Shown in pieces: positions 7,205-16,946 of a stretch of 64,000 bases of DNA. The stretch is from the NCBI GenBank assembly GCA_023394415.1, contig JAEXAR010000043.1, forward strand, positions 124,001-188,000. The letters are read 5' to 3'. Every line of letters starts with the position of its first letter. Positions within the stretch are counted from its first letter, which is position 1. The notes below the pieces were generated by a model. The model searched no databases and was not told where the DNA came from. It was given only the letters and a program-made list of their open reading frames with translations. The position numbers were made by a program, and so were the translations under genes. Source of the DNA: Bacteroidota bacterium. GTDB lineage: Bacteria; Bacteroidota; Bacteroidia; Flavobacteriales; Weeksellaceae.

Positions 7205-9370
7205 TTAAAACCAGTGTCCGAGGATGACAGTGAAAAGTCCCGGATTGTCTTTACTGAAAGATTTGCTGTAATTAAGTTTAATCTGTCCGAATGGTGATTT
7301 GTAACCTGCTGTAATTCCTGCTGAAGAATATTTAATATTAAAAAAATCGGCAACATTAATATCTTCAAACATCGTCCCTATACTTAAATTAGGGATTACA
7401 AAGAAGTTTTTGTAAACCTTAAACTGCATTTGATTATTGGCTCCAAGGATATTTTTGCCATGTTCCTGACCGAATTCGTAACCGATGAAACGTACAAAGT
7501 TTGCCAAATTTTGCTCGAAATGCCCACCTAATCGAAAATCATAAAAGCGGCTGATATTTTCGCCAAATGAAAATCCGCCAAAAATTCTGATTCTATTAGT
7601 AAACCAACTTGTTATAGGAATATTAATCCTACTATCAGCTTTTACTTGAAAAACCTTTTCTGTGGCATCTTTTGCAAATAAATCGATTAATTTACCTTCT
7701 GCATTTAAGAAAAACCCCTTTGTAGGAAAGTTTCTGTCGTCCTGTGAGTCGCTTTTAATAAAAACATAAGGATTTATAAAATTCTGGTTTTCGGTAATGG
7801 TTGTAGATGGCACCCTACTTTCGTAGTAATCGTGGCTTAAACCACCACCAATTGCGTATTTATCTTTCCAAATAGATTGTATAAACGCTTCGTTTCGGAA
7901 CCAAGTCCAGTTTTCAGTTATATCAGAGTTTTTGTCAAATAAATCGAATTTCATTCCCGAAGCATATACACCAAATCCCGGAATATAGCCGTTATCAACA
8001 AAATAATTGAAGTAGTATCGTGGTTTGTCACCTATTACAATATCCAAAGAAATTGTAGAGTTATTGAAGATAAGTCTTTTCGCTGTAGCATTAACCAATA
8101 ATCCAGTTTTGAAAACTTCATCATAGTGCAAGCCAAACTTTAAGAAGAAACGGGTATCGTCTTCAGTTACATTAACTTTCAGAATGTTTTTATCGTTTTG
8201 GGTAATAATATCATAGTTGATTAAACGGTAGTTGTTAGTTGCATAAAGTTTATCAATCATCTTATTAATAGCGCCGTAAGTCTGCATTGAAGGCACTTTA
8301 AGGTTCATTTTGCCTTGGATATAACTTTTGCTGAAAATATGGTTATTTTCCACTGTTAGACTATCAATTTTATAAACATTTGAGAAAATGGAATTGATAG
8401 GTGCACGAAGTATTTGTATGTTTCTTTTTGGAAGCTGTTTCAAAATATCCGTGTATTTCTGTGCTTCAACATAACCTGATGTGAGTATTTTCTCTTTATC
8501 GCCGTAACTTGTAGCAGTCATCCCTGTAAGATCCGGATGAATATTAATATCAGTGTATTTGTACTGATTTTTTGTTTCCTTCTGAATCCCGAAATCAATC
8601 ACTTGATTAAGAATCGCAACCAAAGAATTCAATTGTTCTCTAGTTACTAAACCTTGACTTAAATCTACACCTATAACAATATCAATTCCTTTGTCTTTCA
8701 GCGGTTTAGAAGGGTAATTCATCGTCATTGCACCATCGATATAAAGGCTATCACCAACTTTAACCGGATCCATCAACGAGGGAAATGCAGAACTCGCCAT
8801 AATGGAACTTACTAAATCTCCCTTTTCAAAAATTTCCATTTTTCCGCTTTCGAGATTTGTGGCGACACACATATAAGGAATCGGAAGTTTTGAAAAATCA
8901 TCTACGTTTGAAACATTTTTGAATAATTCCTTTAGCATATAGATATTTTTCTGTCCGGTAGAAATTGCTTTTGGCAGAACATTTACCTTACCATCTTTTA
9001 TAGGAACCGTTAGGAGATATTTATCATTGGATTTATTGAAAAAAGTAGTTTCCTGGCGTGTTTTTTCATTGGCTATCAAGGTGTAGAAATCCGTTTCCAT
9101 AACAATTTTTTCAATATCTTTTGCTGTATAGCCAGAAGCATAAAGCCCACCCACAATAGATCCCATACTTGTCCCGGAAATATAATCAATTTTAATCCCA
9201 AGAGAATCAATAACTTTCAGTACGCCAATGTGTGCAAAACCTTTTGCACCACCACCAGAAAGTGATAATCCTATTTTTGGATTTTTAGGAATTACTAACC
9301 CTTCTTTGATCTGTGATTTTAAAGGGATAATAAAAAAAATCATCAATATGATGAGCAAAAATTTCTTCAT
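7205..9370 (-). CDS. Patatin-like phospholipase with C-terminal Omp85-type barrel
   Basis: A 721-residue exported protein. A signal peptide (about residues 1-19) is followed by a patatin domain: oxyanion loop SGGGAKG at 38-44, nucleophile motif GTSMG at 66-70 (Ser68) and catalytic Asp in IDGA at 211-214. From about residue 330 the protein resembles a POTRA domain followed by an Omp85/BamA-like beta-barrel, and it ends in the aromatic GLFTVILGHWF, typical of outer-membrane proteins. This layout resembles the type Vd autotransporter PlpD. The predicted role is a lipase displayed at or released from the outer membrane. It directly abuts murF-alr (0 bp) and ybeY (1 bp). Confidence 0.9.
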   Translation of the reverse strand: MKKFLLIILMIFFIIPLKSQIKEGLVIPKNPKIGLSLSGGGAKGFAHIGVLKVIDSLGIKIDYISGTSMGSIVGGLYASGYTAKDIEKIVMETDFYTLIANEKTRQETTFFNKSNDKYLLTVPIKDGKVNVLPKAISTGQKNIYMLKELFKNVSNVDDFSKLPIPYMCVATNLESGKMEIFEKGDLVSSIMASSAFPSLMDPVKVGDSLYIDGAMTMNYPSKPLKDKGIDIVIGVDLSQGLVTREQLNSLVAILNQVIDFGIQKETKNQYKYTDINIHPDLTGMTATSYGDKEKILTSGYVEAQKYTDILKQLPKRNIQILRAPINSIFSNVYKIDSLTVENNHIFSKSYIQGKMNLKVPSMQTYGAINKMIDKLYATNNYRLINYDIITQNDKNILKVNVTEDDTRFFLKFGLHYDEVFKTGLLVNATAKRLIFNNSTISLDIVIGDKPRYYFNYFVDNGYIPGFGVYASGMKFDLFDKNSDITENWTWFRNEAFIQSIWKDKYAIGGGLSHDYYESRVPSTTITENQNFINPYVFIKSDSQDDRNFPTKGFFLNAEGKLIDLFAKDATEKVFQVKADSRINIPITSWFTNRIRIFGGFSFGENISRFYDFRLGGHFEQNLANFVRFIGYEFGQEHGKNILGANNQMQFKVYKNFFVIPNLSIGTMFEDINVADFFNIKYSSAGITAGYKSPFGQIKLNYSKSFSKDNPGLFTVILGHWF

Positions 9371-11818
9371 TTAATTTTTGATGTAGATTCTTTTAACTCG
9401 GCGCGAAATAGAAGTTAATACTTCGTAAGGTATTGTTTTACAGCACTCTGCAAACATTTCTAAAGTCGGATTTGAGTTGAAGATTATCACTTCATCACCT
9501 TCCTTGACACTCATATTTTTTAAGTCGAGCATCATCATATCCATACAGATATTACCAACAATAGGTACTAACTGATGATTAACACCAACATTGCCTACTT
9601 TATTACCAATAAGCCTAGGGATTCCATCTGCATAACCCACAGGAATTGTAGCAATAGTGGTGTCTTCTTCTGCCTTAAATCTTCGGTTATAACCTACTGA
9701 TTCACCTTTTTTAACGTGAGAAATCTGTGAAATTACAGTTTTGAAACTCACTGCATTATGAAGCAGTTTCTTAATATCAGGATTATAAGAAATTCCAACC
9801 ATTCCAATACCTATTCTCACCATATCATATTGAAAATCAGAATAATTCACAATACCGGACGAATTTAAGATATGTAGAATTGGCTTATAGTTTAATTTGG
9901 AAATCACCTTGTCGGTTACATTTTGAAAAATGTTGATTTGTTGCATCACATAATCACTTTCAGATAAATCATCGGAAGTAGAAAGATGACTGAACACAGA
10001 TTTAACAATTACATTTTTTGAGTTTAATTTTTGAATTAATTCATCCACTTCATCTTCCTTAAAACCAAGACGATGCATTCCGGTTTCTATTTTGATATGG
10101 ATAGGATATTTTCCGTCGAATCCCTTCTGTTGAAGTTGCTCACAAAACAAATCTAAAACCCTGAAACTATAAATTTCCGGTTCCAAATTATAATCTATTA
10201 TGGTGCTATAACTGTGCTGTTCAGGATTCATTACCATAATAGGTGATGTGATTCCGTTTTTCCTTAAATCAACACCTTCATCAACATACGCAACACCAAG
10301 ATAGTCAATATGATGATGCTGAAGAAATTCTGCAATTTCATAACCTCCTAATCCATAAGAAAAGGCTTTCACCATGGCCATCATTTTGGTTTCCGGTTTC
10401 AAAAGGGATTTGTGAACATTGATATTATGAAGAATGGCATTTAAATTAATCTCTAAAACCGTATCATGCTTTTGAAGTTCTAGAACGGTCTTTAATTTTT
10501 CAATCTCAAATTTTCTTGCTCCTTTCAGAAGAATTAATGAATTTTCGATTTGATTAATCTTAAGACTATCAATAAGTTCTTTGGTGTTACCGAAAGTAAA
10601 AGTTTCAGCGTTAAATAAGTTTTGGTATAATGAAATTTCTTTACCAATTAATAATATTTTATTGAAGCGCTGTTCATTGGTAAGTTGAGCCACTTCTTCA
10701 TAAAATGCATTCGACTTCAGGCCTTCCACAAAATCCGTGAGAACCAAAACTTTCTCTGGCTTATTATATTCCTTTATAAATTGGTAAGCAATTTTCAAAG
10801 AATCCAAATCTAAGTTGAAAGAATCATTGATAATAAGATTGTTCCTTATTCCGTTTACGCTTTCAAGACGCATTTCCACAGACTTCAGGTTATTAAGTTT
10901 TTCTACGATTTTTGTGTTTTCAAAACCTAATTCTTTAAGAACAGCAATGATGCAAAGTGCATTTGAAAGTGTTGCTTCATCCCTCTGATTTGCCGGAAAA
11001 GAAAATTCCTCACCGAAATAACTGACATTAATTTCTGTGCTACGATCTTTCCAATCGCTGATTATTTTCAGGGAGTTATGATTTTTTAAACCGAATGATA
11101 TTAATTTTTTACTTGAATATAAACCATTTATTAATTTAAAAACCAACTCATTATCACCATTGTATATGATAATTTCAGAGTTTTTGAATAAAGTAATTTT
11201 TTCATCAACCAATTGATTTTCGTTCTCAAAATTGGCAATATGTGCAGAACCAATATGGGTTAGAATTCCAATGTTCGGAGAAAATATTTCCTCTAATTTT
11301 TGCATTTCTTGGGGCTTTGAAATCCCTACTTCAAAAATTCCGAGTTGATGTTCAGGATTTATTTGCAGTAAAGAAATTGGTAATCCAATTTGCGAGTTAA
11401 AACTTTTTGGACTTTTTACAGTTTTATATTCATCCCAAAGGCTTTGATAAAGCCACTCTTTAACAACCGTTTTACCATTACTGCCTGTAATTCCTATTGT
11501 TTTTAAATTCGAAAATTGGTGAAAATGGTACTTGGCAAGTTTCTGAAGGAAGGATATCGTATTTTCTGTGATAATCCACGTCACATCCTTAAAGTCGTCA
11601 ATCTTATTTTCGGAGATGATGATATTAATTCCTTTTTCTACAACAGGAGCAATATAATTTTCCCCTGAATTCTTTGATGTGGTGATAGCTAAAAAAGCTG
11701 TATCTGATGTAGAGTAGATGTTTCTGCTATCAAAAGCAATATTTTTAACACAAAGATTTGCATTTCCAATCAGTTTTGAGTTGGTGATGTCTGCGATTTC
11801 TTTGGTAGTATAATTCAT
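9371..11818 (-). CDS. murF: Bifunctional UDP-MurNAc-tripeptide:D-Ala-D-Ala ligase / alanine racemase
   Basis: An 815-residue fusion of two peptidoglycan enzymes. Residues 1 to about 445 form a Mur ligase (MurF) with the ATP loop GITGSNGKT at 109-117, a central domain and a C-terminal ligase domain. From about 450 on it is alanine racemase: the PLP-lysine region MVKAFSYGLGGYE, and the catalytic tyrosine region VGYNRRFKAEE. One chain therefore makes D-Ala from L-Ala and adds D-Ala-D-Ala to the precursor. The fusion is established in Bacteroidota. It sits between tdk and the patatin gene with 18-bp and 0-bp spacing. Confidence 0.96.
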   Translation of the reverse strand: MNYTTKEIADITNSKLIGNANLCVKNIAFDSRNIYSTSDTAFLAITTSKNSGENYIAPVVEKGINIIISENKIDDFKDVTWIITENTISFLQKLAKYHFHQFSNLKTIGITGSNGKTVVKEWLYQSLWDEYKTVKSPKSFNSQIGLPISLLQINPEHQLGIFEVGISKPQEMQKLEEIFSPNIGILTHIGSAHIANFENENQLVDEKITLFKNSEIIIYNGDNELVFKLINGLYSSKKLISFGLKNHNSLKIISDWKDRSTEINVSYFGEEFSFPANQRDEATLSNALCIIAVLKELGFENTKIVEKLNNLKSVEMRLESVNGIRNNLIINDSFNLDLDSLKIAYQFIKEYNKPEKVLVLTDFVEGLKSNAFYEEVAQLTNEQRFNKILLIGKEISLYQNLFNAETFTFGNTKELIDSLKINQIENSLILLKGARKFEIEKLKTVLELQKHDTVLEINLNAILHNINVHKSLLKPETKMMAMVKAFSYGLGGYEIAEFLQHHHIDYLGVAYVDEGVDLRKNGITSPIMVMNPEQHSYSTIIDYNLEPEIYSFRVLDLFCEQLQQKGFDGKYPIHIKIETGMHRLGFKEDEVDELIQKLNSKNVIVKSVFSHLSTSDDLSESDYVMQQINIFQNVTDKVISKLNYKPILHILNSSGIVNYSDFQYDMVRIGIGMVGISYNPDIKKLLHNAVSFKTVISQISHVKKGESVGYNRRFKAEEDTTIATIPVGYADGIPRLIGNKVGNVGVNHQLVPIVGNICMDMMMLDLKNMSVKEGDEVIIFNSNPTLEMFAECCKTIPYEVLTSISRRVKRIYIKN

Positions 11819-11836
11819 TGATTGTTAATTGATAAA

Positions 11837-12424
11837 CTATTTTTTCTTTTTCAAAACTTCTTCCACAAAAATCTTTCTGCTCACCGCTTCATAACTGTCT
11901 GTTTCACCTAATTCTACTAAATTGGTACCAGAAGACGTTCGCATTGAATAATTGGCTAAATTTCCTGTGTTTCTACAAATGGCATGTACTTTCGTTACAT
12001 ATTCTGCGGTAGCCATAAGGTTTGGCATAGGTCCAAAAGGACGCCCCATAAAATCCATATCTAAACCTGCAATAACCACACGAACTCCATTGTTAGCCAG
12101 ATGATTAGCAACTTCTACAATTCCTTCATCAAAAAACTGTGCTTCATCAATACCTACCACATCACACGTTGAACCAAACAACAAAATCTCATTGGAGCTT
12201 TCAACAGGCGTACTGCGAATCTTATTTTGGTTGTGTGACACCACTTCCTCATCGTCATATCTAGTATCGATCTTCGGTTTGAAGATTTCCACATTTTGTC
12301 CTGCCATTTCTGCACGGCGTAAACGACGGATGAGTTCTTCGGTTTTCCCCGAAAACATTGAGCCGCAGATTACTTCCATCCAACCGCTTTGTTTAGCGTG
12401 ATTAATTGTATTTTCTAAAAACAT
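11837..12424 (-). CDS. tdk: Thymidine kinase (type II)
   Basis: Phosphorylates thymidine to dTMP in pyrimidine salvage. At 195 residues it has the P-loop GSMFSGKT at 21-28 and a Walker-B-like [13 protein letters not shown] near 87. The lasso-domain zinc motif, usually with two CxxC pairs, is reduced: the segment reads AICRNTGN and the partner cysteines are absent. The start [15 protein letters not shown] resembles other flavobacterial Tdk proteins. It is the first gene of the leftward operon tdk, murF-alr, patatin, ybeY. A TATTTTTG -7 element is visible at 12455-12462 on the minus strand. Confidence 0.95.
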   Translation of the reverse strand: MFLENTINHAKQSGWMEVICGSMFSGKTEELIRRLRRAEMAGQNVEIFKPKIDTRYDDEEVVSHNQNKIRSTPVESSNEILLFGSTCDVVGIDEAQFFDEGIVEVANHLANNGVRVVIAGLDMDFMGRPFGPMPNLMATAEYVTKVHAICRNTGNLANYSMRTSSGTNLVELGETDSYEAVSRKIFVEEVLKKKK

Positions 12425-12454
12425 TTGTTAAATTAGCCGTAAGTTTTGAACCTT

Positions 12455-12462
12455 CAAAAATA
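12455..12462 (-). promoter_or_regulatory. -7 promoter element for the tdk operon
   Basis: The minus strand reads TATTTTTG, 30 bp before the tdk ATG. The best -33 TTG is 16 bp upstream, shorter than usual. Confidence 0.35.
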
Positions 12463-12485
12463 ACGAAATTTAATAAGACAAAGTT

Positions 12486-13550
12486 ATGCAACACATTGAG
12501 GAAATTCGACAAAAGTATTTTATGGAGTGCAAAAAAATCATTTCGGATTTGCTTTACACAGAAAATGCGGAGGATTTGGCAGATAATAAATATCAGATAG
12601 ACAAGCTTTTGGAGAAAGTTTCTTTTTTGAAAGTGTTGAATGAAACACCTGAAATTTTTTCTCTTGAAAATAATTCGGATCCTATTTTTGTTGAAGAGCA
12701 TCCGCAAGCTTTGGATCTTTCAGCAGAGGAAGAAGCATTTTTTGAGAATGATGAAAAACCTACTTATTCGGATGACGAATCAAAATTTGAGTTTGCTTCT
12801 GATATCCAACAATCTTCCCCAGTAGAATTAGAAGCGGAAGAAGATTCTGTGAAAGAAGAATTGCCTTCCGCAGAAGAATCTTTAGTTGAAGATAATTTTG
12901 CTGAAGAAATTCATGAGGTGGTTTCGGAAGTTTCTGATAAGCCGGAAGAATTTGTAGAACCGAATGAAACAGCAGAAAATGTGGTTGAAGAAGAACTTGC
13001 TATTGAAGAGTTAATTGAAGAAGCATCAATATCAGAAGAAGCTTATCAAAAATCTGCAGATTTGGCAGAAACAGAAGCTGAAGAAAGATTAGAAAATTCA
13101 GAATTTAATAAAACAAATACGGAAGCAAAAGAAAATTACTTCGAAGAAAGTATAGAGCATCCTCATCAAAAACCTGAGAAAAAATTCAAACTTCCTCATA
13201 TCAAAGGATTAAAAACTTTTGAATCACTTTTTGATGATGATCCTTTAGAACAAGGGATAAAGGAAGATTCCGGAAGTATTCTAAAATCAAATGTTTCTAC
13301 AGATTTTATGGAAGCTGAAAAGCCAAAACAGGAATTTAAACTTGATTTGAATGACCGTATTGCTTTCTCAAAAATGCTTTTTGGTGGTAGCCAAACTGAT
13401 ATGAATGATGCTGTAAACAAACTGAACAGCTTTAAAACACTCGACGAAGCCAAGGAATACTTAAGCGACATCTATTACCAAAAAAATTGGAAAAAAGTGG
13501 ATGAATACGCTCAAAGATTATGGCATTTGGTAGAGAATAAATTTCAATAA
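12486..13550 (+). CDS. Acidic protein of unknown function
   Basis: A 354-residue protein that I do not recognise. It has three parts. Residues 1 to about 65 are a helical head (MQHIEEIRQKYFMECKKI). About 70-235 is a low-complexity, Glu-rich linker with many EE and AEE runs. About 270-354 is a conserved-looking helical tail with LNDRIAFSKMLFGGS and DEYAQRLWHLVENKF. It has no signal peptide and no membrane segment, so it is probably cytoplasmic. Its ATG lies 61 bp from the divergent tdk start. The MurC-like ligase gene follows after 42 bp on the same strand, so the two may be cotranscribed. Confidence 0.8.
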   Translation: MQHIEEIRQKYFMECKKIISDLLYTENAEDLADNKYQIDKLLEKVSFLKVLNETPEIFSLENNSDPIFVEEHPQALDLSAEEEAFFENDEKPTYSDDESKFEFASDIQQSSPVELEAEEDSVKEELPSAEESLVEDNFAEEIHEVVSEVSDKPEEFVEPNETAENVVEEELAIEELIEEASISEEAYQKSADLAETEAEERLENSEFNKTNTEAKENYFEESIEHPHQKPEKKFKLPHIKGLKTFESLFDDDPLEQGIKEDSGSILKSNVSTDFMEAEKPKQEFKLDLNDRIAFSKMLFGGSQTDMNDAVNKLNSFKTLDEAKEYLSDIYYQKNWKKVDEYAQRLWHLVENKFQ

Positions 13551-13592
13551 CTAAAAATTCGGACTTCGACTTCGGTCTTACGACATCATTAT

Positions 13593-14969
13593 ATGATTAA
13601 AGATATTTCAAATTTCCAAAACGTTTTTTTTATCGGCGTTGCAGGTGTTGGTATGAGTGCGATTGCACAGTACCTGAAAGGAATTGGGAAAGACGTTTCT
13701 GGAAGTGATCGTTATTTTCATCCTGATGAATACAATAAAACCAAAGAACAGCTTGAAGCTGAAGGTATTGAATGTTACTTGCAAGACGGTACAGGAATTA
13801 CTGAAAAAACAGAATTGGTAGTAGTTTCTACCGCAATTGAAGACACGGTTTACGAAGTAAAAAAAGCGAAAGAACTCAATATTCCAATTATTAAAAGGAG
13901 TGAACTTCTTGCGATCATTGCTAAAAGTAAAAAGACAATTGCAGTTGCTGGAACTTCCGGTAAATCAACTACATCGGCGATGTTATTTCAAATTTTGGTT
14001 GATGCTGGGTTGGAACCAAGTATTATTTCAGGAGCTGGATTAACAAGGATTATTAAAGAAGGGAAAATAGGAAATGCTGCTGTAGGAAATGGAGATTGGT
14101 TAATTATTGAAGCAGACGAAAGTGATGGGTCTGTTGTACAATACGAACCCGAAATAGGACTGTTATTGAACATTGATAAAGACCATCAAGAAATTGATGA
14201 ATTAATTGATTTATTTACAATTTTTAAAAACAATATAAAGGGTTTATTCGTTGTTAATCAATCAAATGTATTGGCTAAAACATTGTCTGAAAATCCCGAA
14301 AACGATTTTGGATTTGAGGACGATAATGCCAAATATACCGTAACGGATTTCAAGCAAAATGGGTTTGAATTATCGTTTAGAATTCTCGGACAAACGGGTT
14401 TAATGAAAGCGATTGGTGGTCACAGTGCTGAAAATGCTGCGGCAGCTATTGCTGTTGCACATCAAATTGGTGTTGATTTGAAAGTGTGCGCCGATTCTCT
14501 TGAACATTATGAAGGAATTTATAGGAGGCATCAAATTCTTGGTCAGAAAGACGGAATTTGGGTGATTGATGATTATGCACACAATCCTGCAAAATGCGCG
14601 GCCTCCATTAGTGCTTGCCAACCGCTTGCTGAAAAAGTAGTGGCTTGGTTTCAACCTCATGGTTATGGCCCAACACGTTTTTTGAGAAAAGATTTTGTAG
14701 AAGAGATTTCAAATATTCTCCGTCCACAGGATGAAATTTGGATGAGTGAAATTTTCTATGCCGGAGGAACTGCTGTGAAAGATATTTCTGCCAATGATTT
14801 GATTGAAGATATCAAAGCCAACGGTAAAAACGCTTATTTTGTGGAAAATCGGGATCAACTTTTAGAAAAAATGCGACCCCATTTAGGAGAAAACGCTGTA
14901 CTTCTGTTAATGGGAGCAAGAGATCCAAGCCTAGAAGAGTATTGTAAAGAGGTTTATAAAAATCTTTAA
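13593..14969 (+). CDS. MurC-like Mur ligase family protein
   Basis: A 458-residue Mur ligase of the MurC/Mpl type. The N-terminal UDP-binding motif is FIGVAGVGMSAIAQYL near 17. The ATP loop is GTSGKSTTSAML near 116, where canonical MurC and Mpl have GTHGKTTT. Later motifs are EADESDGSVVQY, IDDYAHNPAK and FQPHGYGPTRFL. These suggest an amino acid or peptide ligase acting on UDP-muramyl substrates, but the altered loop and NIDKDHQEI block leave the substrate open. It could be MurC, an Mpl-like recycling ligase, or a further Bacteroidota paralogue. rsmI follows after 27 bp. Confidence 0.8.
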   Translation: MIKDISNFQNVFFIGVAGVGMSAIAQYLKGIGKDVSGSDRYFHPDEYNKTKEQLEAEGIECYLQDGTGITEKTELVVVSTAIEDTVYEVKKAKELNIPIIKRSELLAIIAKSKKTIAVAGTSGKSTTSAMLFQILVDAGLEPSIISGAGLTRIIKEGKIGNAAVGNGDWLIIEADESDGSVVQYEPEIGLLLNIDKDHQEIDELIDLFTIFKNNIKGLFVVNQSNVLAKTLSENPENDFGFEDDNAKYTVTDFKQNGFELSFRILGQTGLMKAIGGHSAENAAAAIAVAHQIGVDLKVCADSLEHYEGIYRRHQILGQKDGIWVIDDYAHNPAKCAASISACQPLAEKVVAWFQPHGYGPTRFLRKDFVEEISNILRPQDEIWMSEIFYAGGTAVKDISANDLIEDIKANGKNAYFVENRDQLLEKMRPHLGENAVLLLMGARDPSLEEYCKEVYKNL

Positions 14970-14996
14970 AATTTGTGTGAAATCTTTGAGAATTAA

Positions 14997-15671
14997 ATGA
15001 GCGGCACTTTATATTTCGTTCCAACTCCGATTGGAAATTTAGAAGATATGACTTTCAGAGCAATCAATGTTTTGAAAGAGGTTGATTATATCCTTTGTGA
15101 AGACACGAGAACATCAGGGATTTTATTGAAGCATTATGAAATTTCAAAACCCACCAAATCGTATCACCTTCATAATGAACATGCTGTAACAGAGAAAGTT
15201 ATTCAAGATTTAAAAAATGGACAAAATATAGCCATCATCACCGATGCAGGAACTCCCGGAATTTCAGATCCTGGTTATTTGTTAGCAAAAGCTGCTGCAG
15301 ATCACGAGATTGAAATGATTTGTCTACCGGGAGCAACGGCTTTTGTCCCGGCATTAGTTGTTTCTGGTTTGCCCAATCATGATTTCTATTTTGCAGGATT
15401 TCTACCTCAAAAAAAAGGGCGACAAACCAAATTGAAACAATTGGCTGAACAAAAGAAAACCATCATTCTTTACGAAAGTCCGCACAAGATTAACACAACA
15501 TTAGAACAAATTAAAGAGTACTTCGGTGAAGAAACAAAAATTAGTTTAAGCCGAGAGATTTCCAAAAAATTTGAAGAAACTAAACGTGGCACAATCAATG
15601 AGTTAATTGAATTCTCTAAAACTAAAACTTTAAAAGGAGAGATTGTTTTGGTGGTTAATAATGCACCATAG
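14997..15671 (+). CDS. rsmI: 16S rRNA (cytidine-1402-2'-O)-methyltransferase
   Basis: Methylates the 2'-O of C1402 in the ribosomal P site, using SAM. The 224-residue protein belongs to the tetrapyrrole-methylase fold. The family signature GTLYFVPTPIGNLEDMTFRA is at residues 3-22, followed by CEDTRTSGILLKHY and the SAM-site loop ITDAGTPGISDPG near 81. The C-terminus lacks the extra tail of enterobacterial RsmI. It lies 27 bp after the MurC-like gene, probably in the same transcript. Confidence 0.96.
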   Translation: MSGTLYFVPTPIGNLEDMTFRAINVLKEVDYILCEDTRTSGILLKHYEISKPTKSYHLHNEHAVTEKVIQDLKNGQNIAIITDAGTPGISDPGYLLAKAAADHEIEMICLPGATAFVPALVVSGLPNHDFYFAGFLPQKKGRQTKLKQLAEQKKTIILYESPHKINTTLEQIKEYFGEETKISLSREISKKFEETKRGTINELIEFSKTKTLKGEIVLVVNNAP

Positions 15672-15716
15672 TTATCGCAGAATTTTTGTTAGAAGAACCT
15701 AAAAAAACAAGATTTA

Positions 15717-16106
15717 ATGTTTACAGTAGAACAAATAGAGGAAGCCCACAAAAAAGTAAAATCTGGAGCAGAATTTCCTAAAAATATCCAAGAAATTAAA
15801 GAACTTGGAGTGATGGGTTTTGAAACTTTTGTTAAAGACAGTCATACCAAATATTTTTGGGCAAATAATTTTGAAGTCTCTTCATTTCCAAAATATGAGA
15901 ATTTAGAAACTTCTGGAAAAACGGACTTAGAAAAATTTAAATTACAGCTAAAAGCACATCAAAAAGGAAAAACAGATTATTTCACTTTTTGTAAAGATTG
16001 TGCAGAAACAGGAATTGAAAAATGGACTGTTGATTTACATAAAATGACTTGTATTTACTACGATAAATTAGGAAATGAAATTTTAGTGGAAGAAATTCTA
16101 AGTTGA
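15717..16106 (+). CDS. DUF1398 family protein
   Basis: A 129-residue cytoplasmic protein that fits the DUF1398 (YbcV-like) family. It has an N-terminal helix FTVEQIEEAHKKVKSG, a central GVMGFETFVKDSHTKYF, and a C-terminal WTVDLHKMTCIYYDKLGN that is typical of the family. The function is unknown. It lies 45 bp downstream of rsmI and 70 bp before fabG on the same strand. It has two cysteines in FCKDCAETG, but no full zinc motif. Confidence 0.85.
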   Translation: MFTVEQIEEAHKKVKSGAEFPKNIQEIKELGVMGFETFVKDSHTKYFWANNFEVSSFPKYENLETSGKTDLEKFKLQLKAHQKGKTDYFTFCKDCAETGIEKWTVDLHKMTCIYYDKLGNEILVEEILS

Positions 16107-16107
16107 T

Positions 16108-16115
16108 TATATTTG
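16108..16115 (+). promoter_or_regulatory. -7 promoter element upstream of fabG
   Basis: TATATTTG matches TAnnTTTG, 61 bp before the fabG ATG and just after the DUF1398 stop codon. The -33 region is a weak GTG. Confidence 0.35.
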
Positions 16116-16176
16116 TAAATAATTATATTGAGTGATTGCGAAATTCGTAACTCAATAATGAAAACAACATATTGTT

Positions 16177-16920
16177 ATGAAACTACTTGAAGGAAAAGTT
16201 GCCTTAATTACAGGAGGAACACGAGGAATCGGAAAAGGAATTGTAGAAGTTTTCGCAGCACAAGGTGCAAAAGTTGCGTTTACTTTTGCTGGTTCTGTAG
16301 ATAAGGCAAAAGAGTTGGAAAATGCTTTAAGTTCAACCACTCAAATTAAAGCATATCAATCAGATGCTTCGGATTATGACGCAGCACAAAAATTAGTGGA
16401 TGATGTTATAACAGACTTCGGAAAAATTGATATTTTGGTAAACAATGCCGGAATTACAAGAGATAATTTGATGCTCAGAATGTCTAAAGAAGATTGGGAC
16501 ACTATTATCAAAGTTAATCTGGATTCAGTATTTAATTTAACAAAAGCAGTTATCAAACCAATGATGAAAGCCAAAAGCGGCTCTATTATTAATATGACTT
16601 CTGTTGTTGGCGTGAAAGGAAATGCCGGACAAGCCAATTATGCAGCTTCAAAAGCAGGCGTGATTGGTTTTTCAAAATCGATTGCTTTAGAATTAGGCTC
16701 CAGAAATATCCGTTGCAACGCTATTGCACCAGGATTCATTGAGACAGAAATGACCGCAGCTTTAGACGAGAAAACGGTTCAAGGTTGGAGAGACGCCATT
16801 CCTTTAAAAAGAGGAGGACAACCTGAAGACGTTGCAAACGCTTGTGTTTTCCTTGGTTCTGATATGTCTGCCTATGTTACAGGACAAGTGATGAATGTAG
16901 ACGGTGGAATGTTGACTTGA
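16177..16920 (+). CDS. fabG: 3-oxoacyl-[acyl-carrier-protein] reductase
   Basis: NADPH-dependent SDR that reduces 3-oxoacyl-ACP in fatty acid synthesis. At 247 residues it is full length. The cofactor loop TGGTRGIGKG is near 12-21, NNAGITRDN near 88, the catalytic serine in INMTSVVGVKGN near 139, and the YAASKAG tyrosine-lysine motif near 153. The C-terminus VTGQVMNVDGGM is diagnostic of FabG. It stands alone rather than in a fab cluster and is followed by a strong hairpin. Confidence 0.95.
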   Translation: MKLLEGKVALITGGTRGIGKGIVEVFAAQGAKVAFTFAGSVDKAKELENALSSTTQIKAYQSDASDYDAAQKLVDDVITDFGKIDILVNNAGITRDNLMLRMSKEDWDTIIKVNLDSVFNLTKAVIKPMMKAKSGSIINMTSVVGVKGNAGQANYAASKAGVIGFSKSIALELGSRNIRCNAIAPGFIETEMTAALDEKTVQGWRDAIPLKRGGQPEDVANACVFLGSDMSAYVTGQVMNVDGGMLT

Positions 16921-16946
16921 TTTTCAATAAATTCAGTAAAATATAG

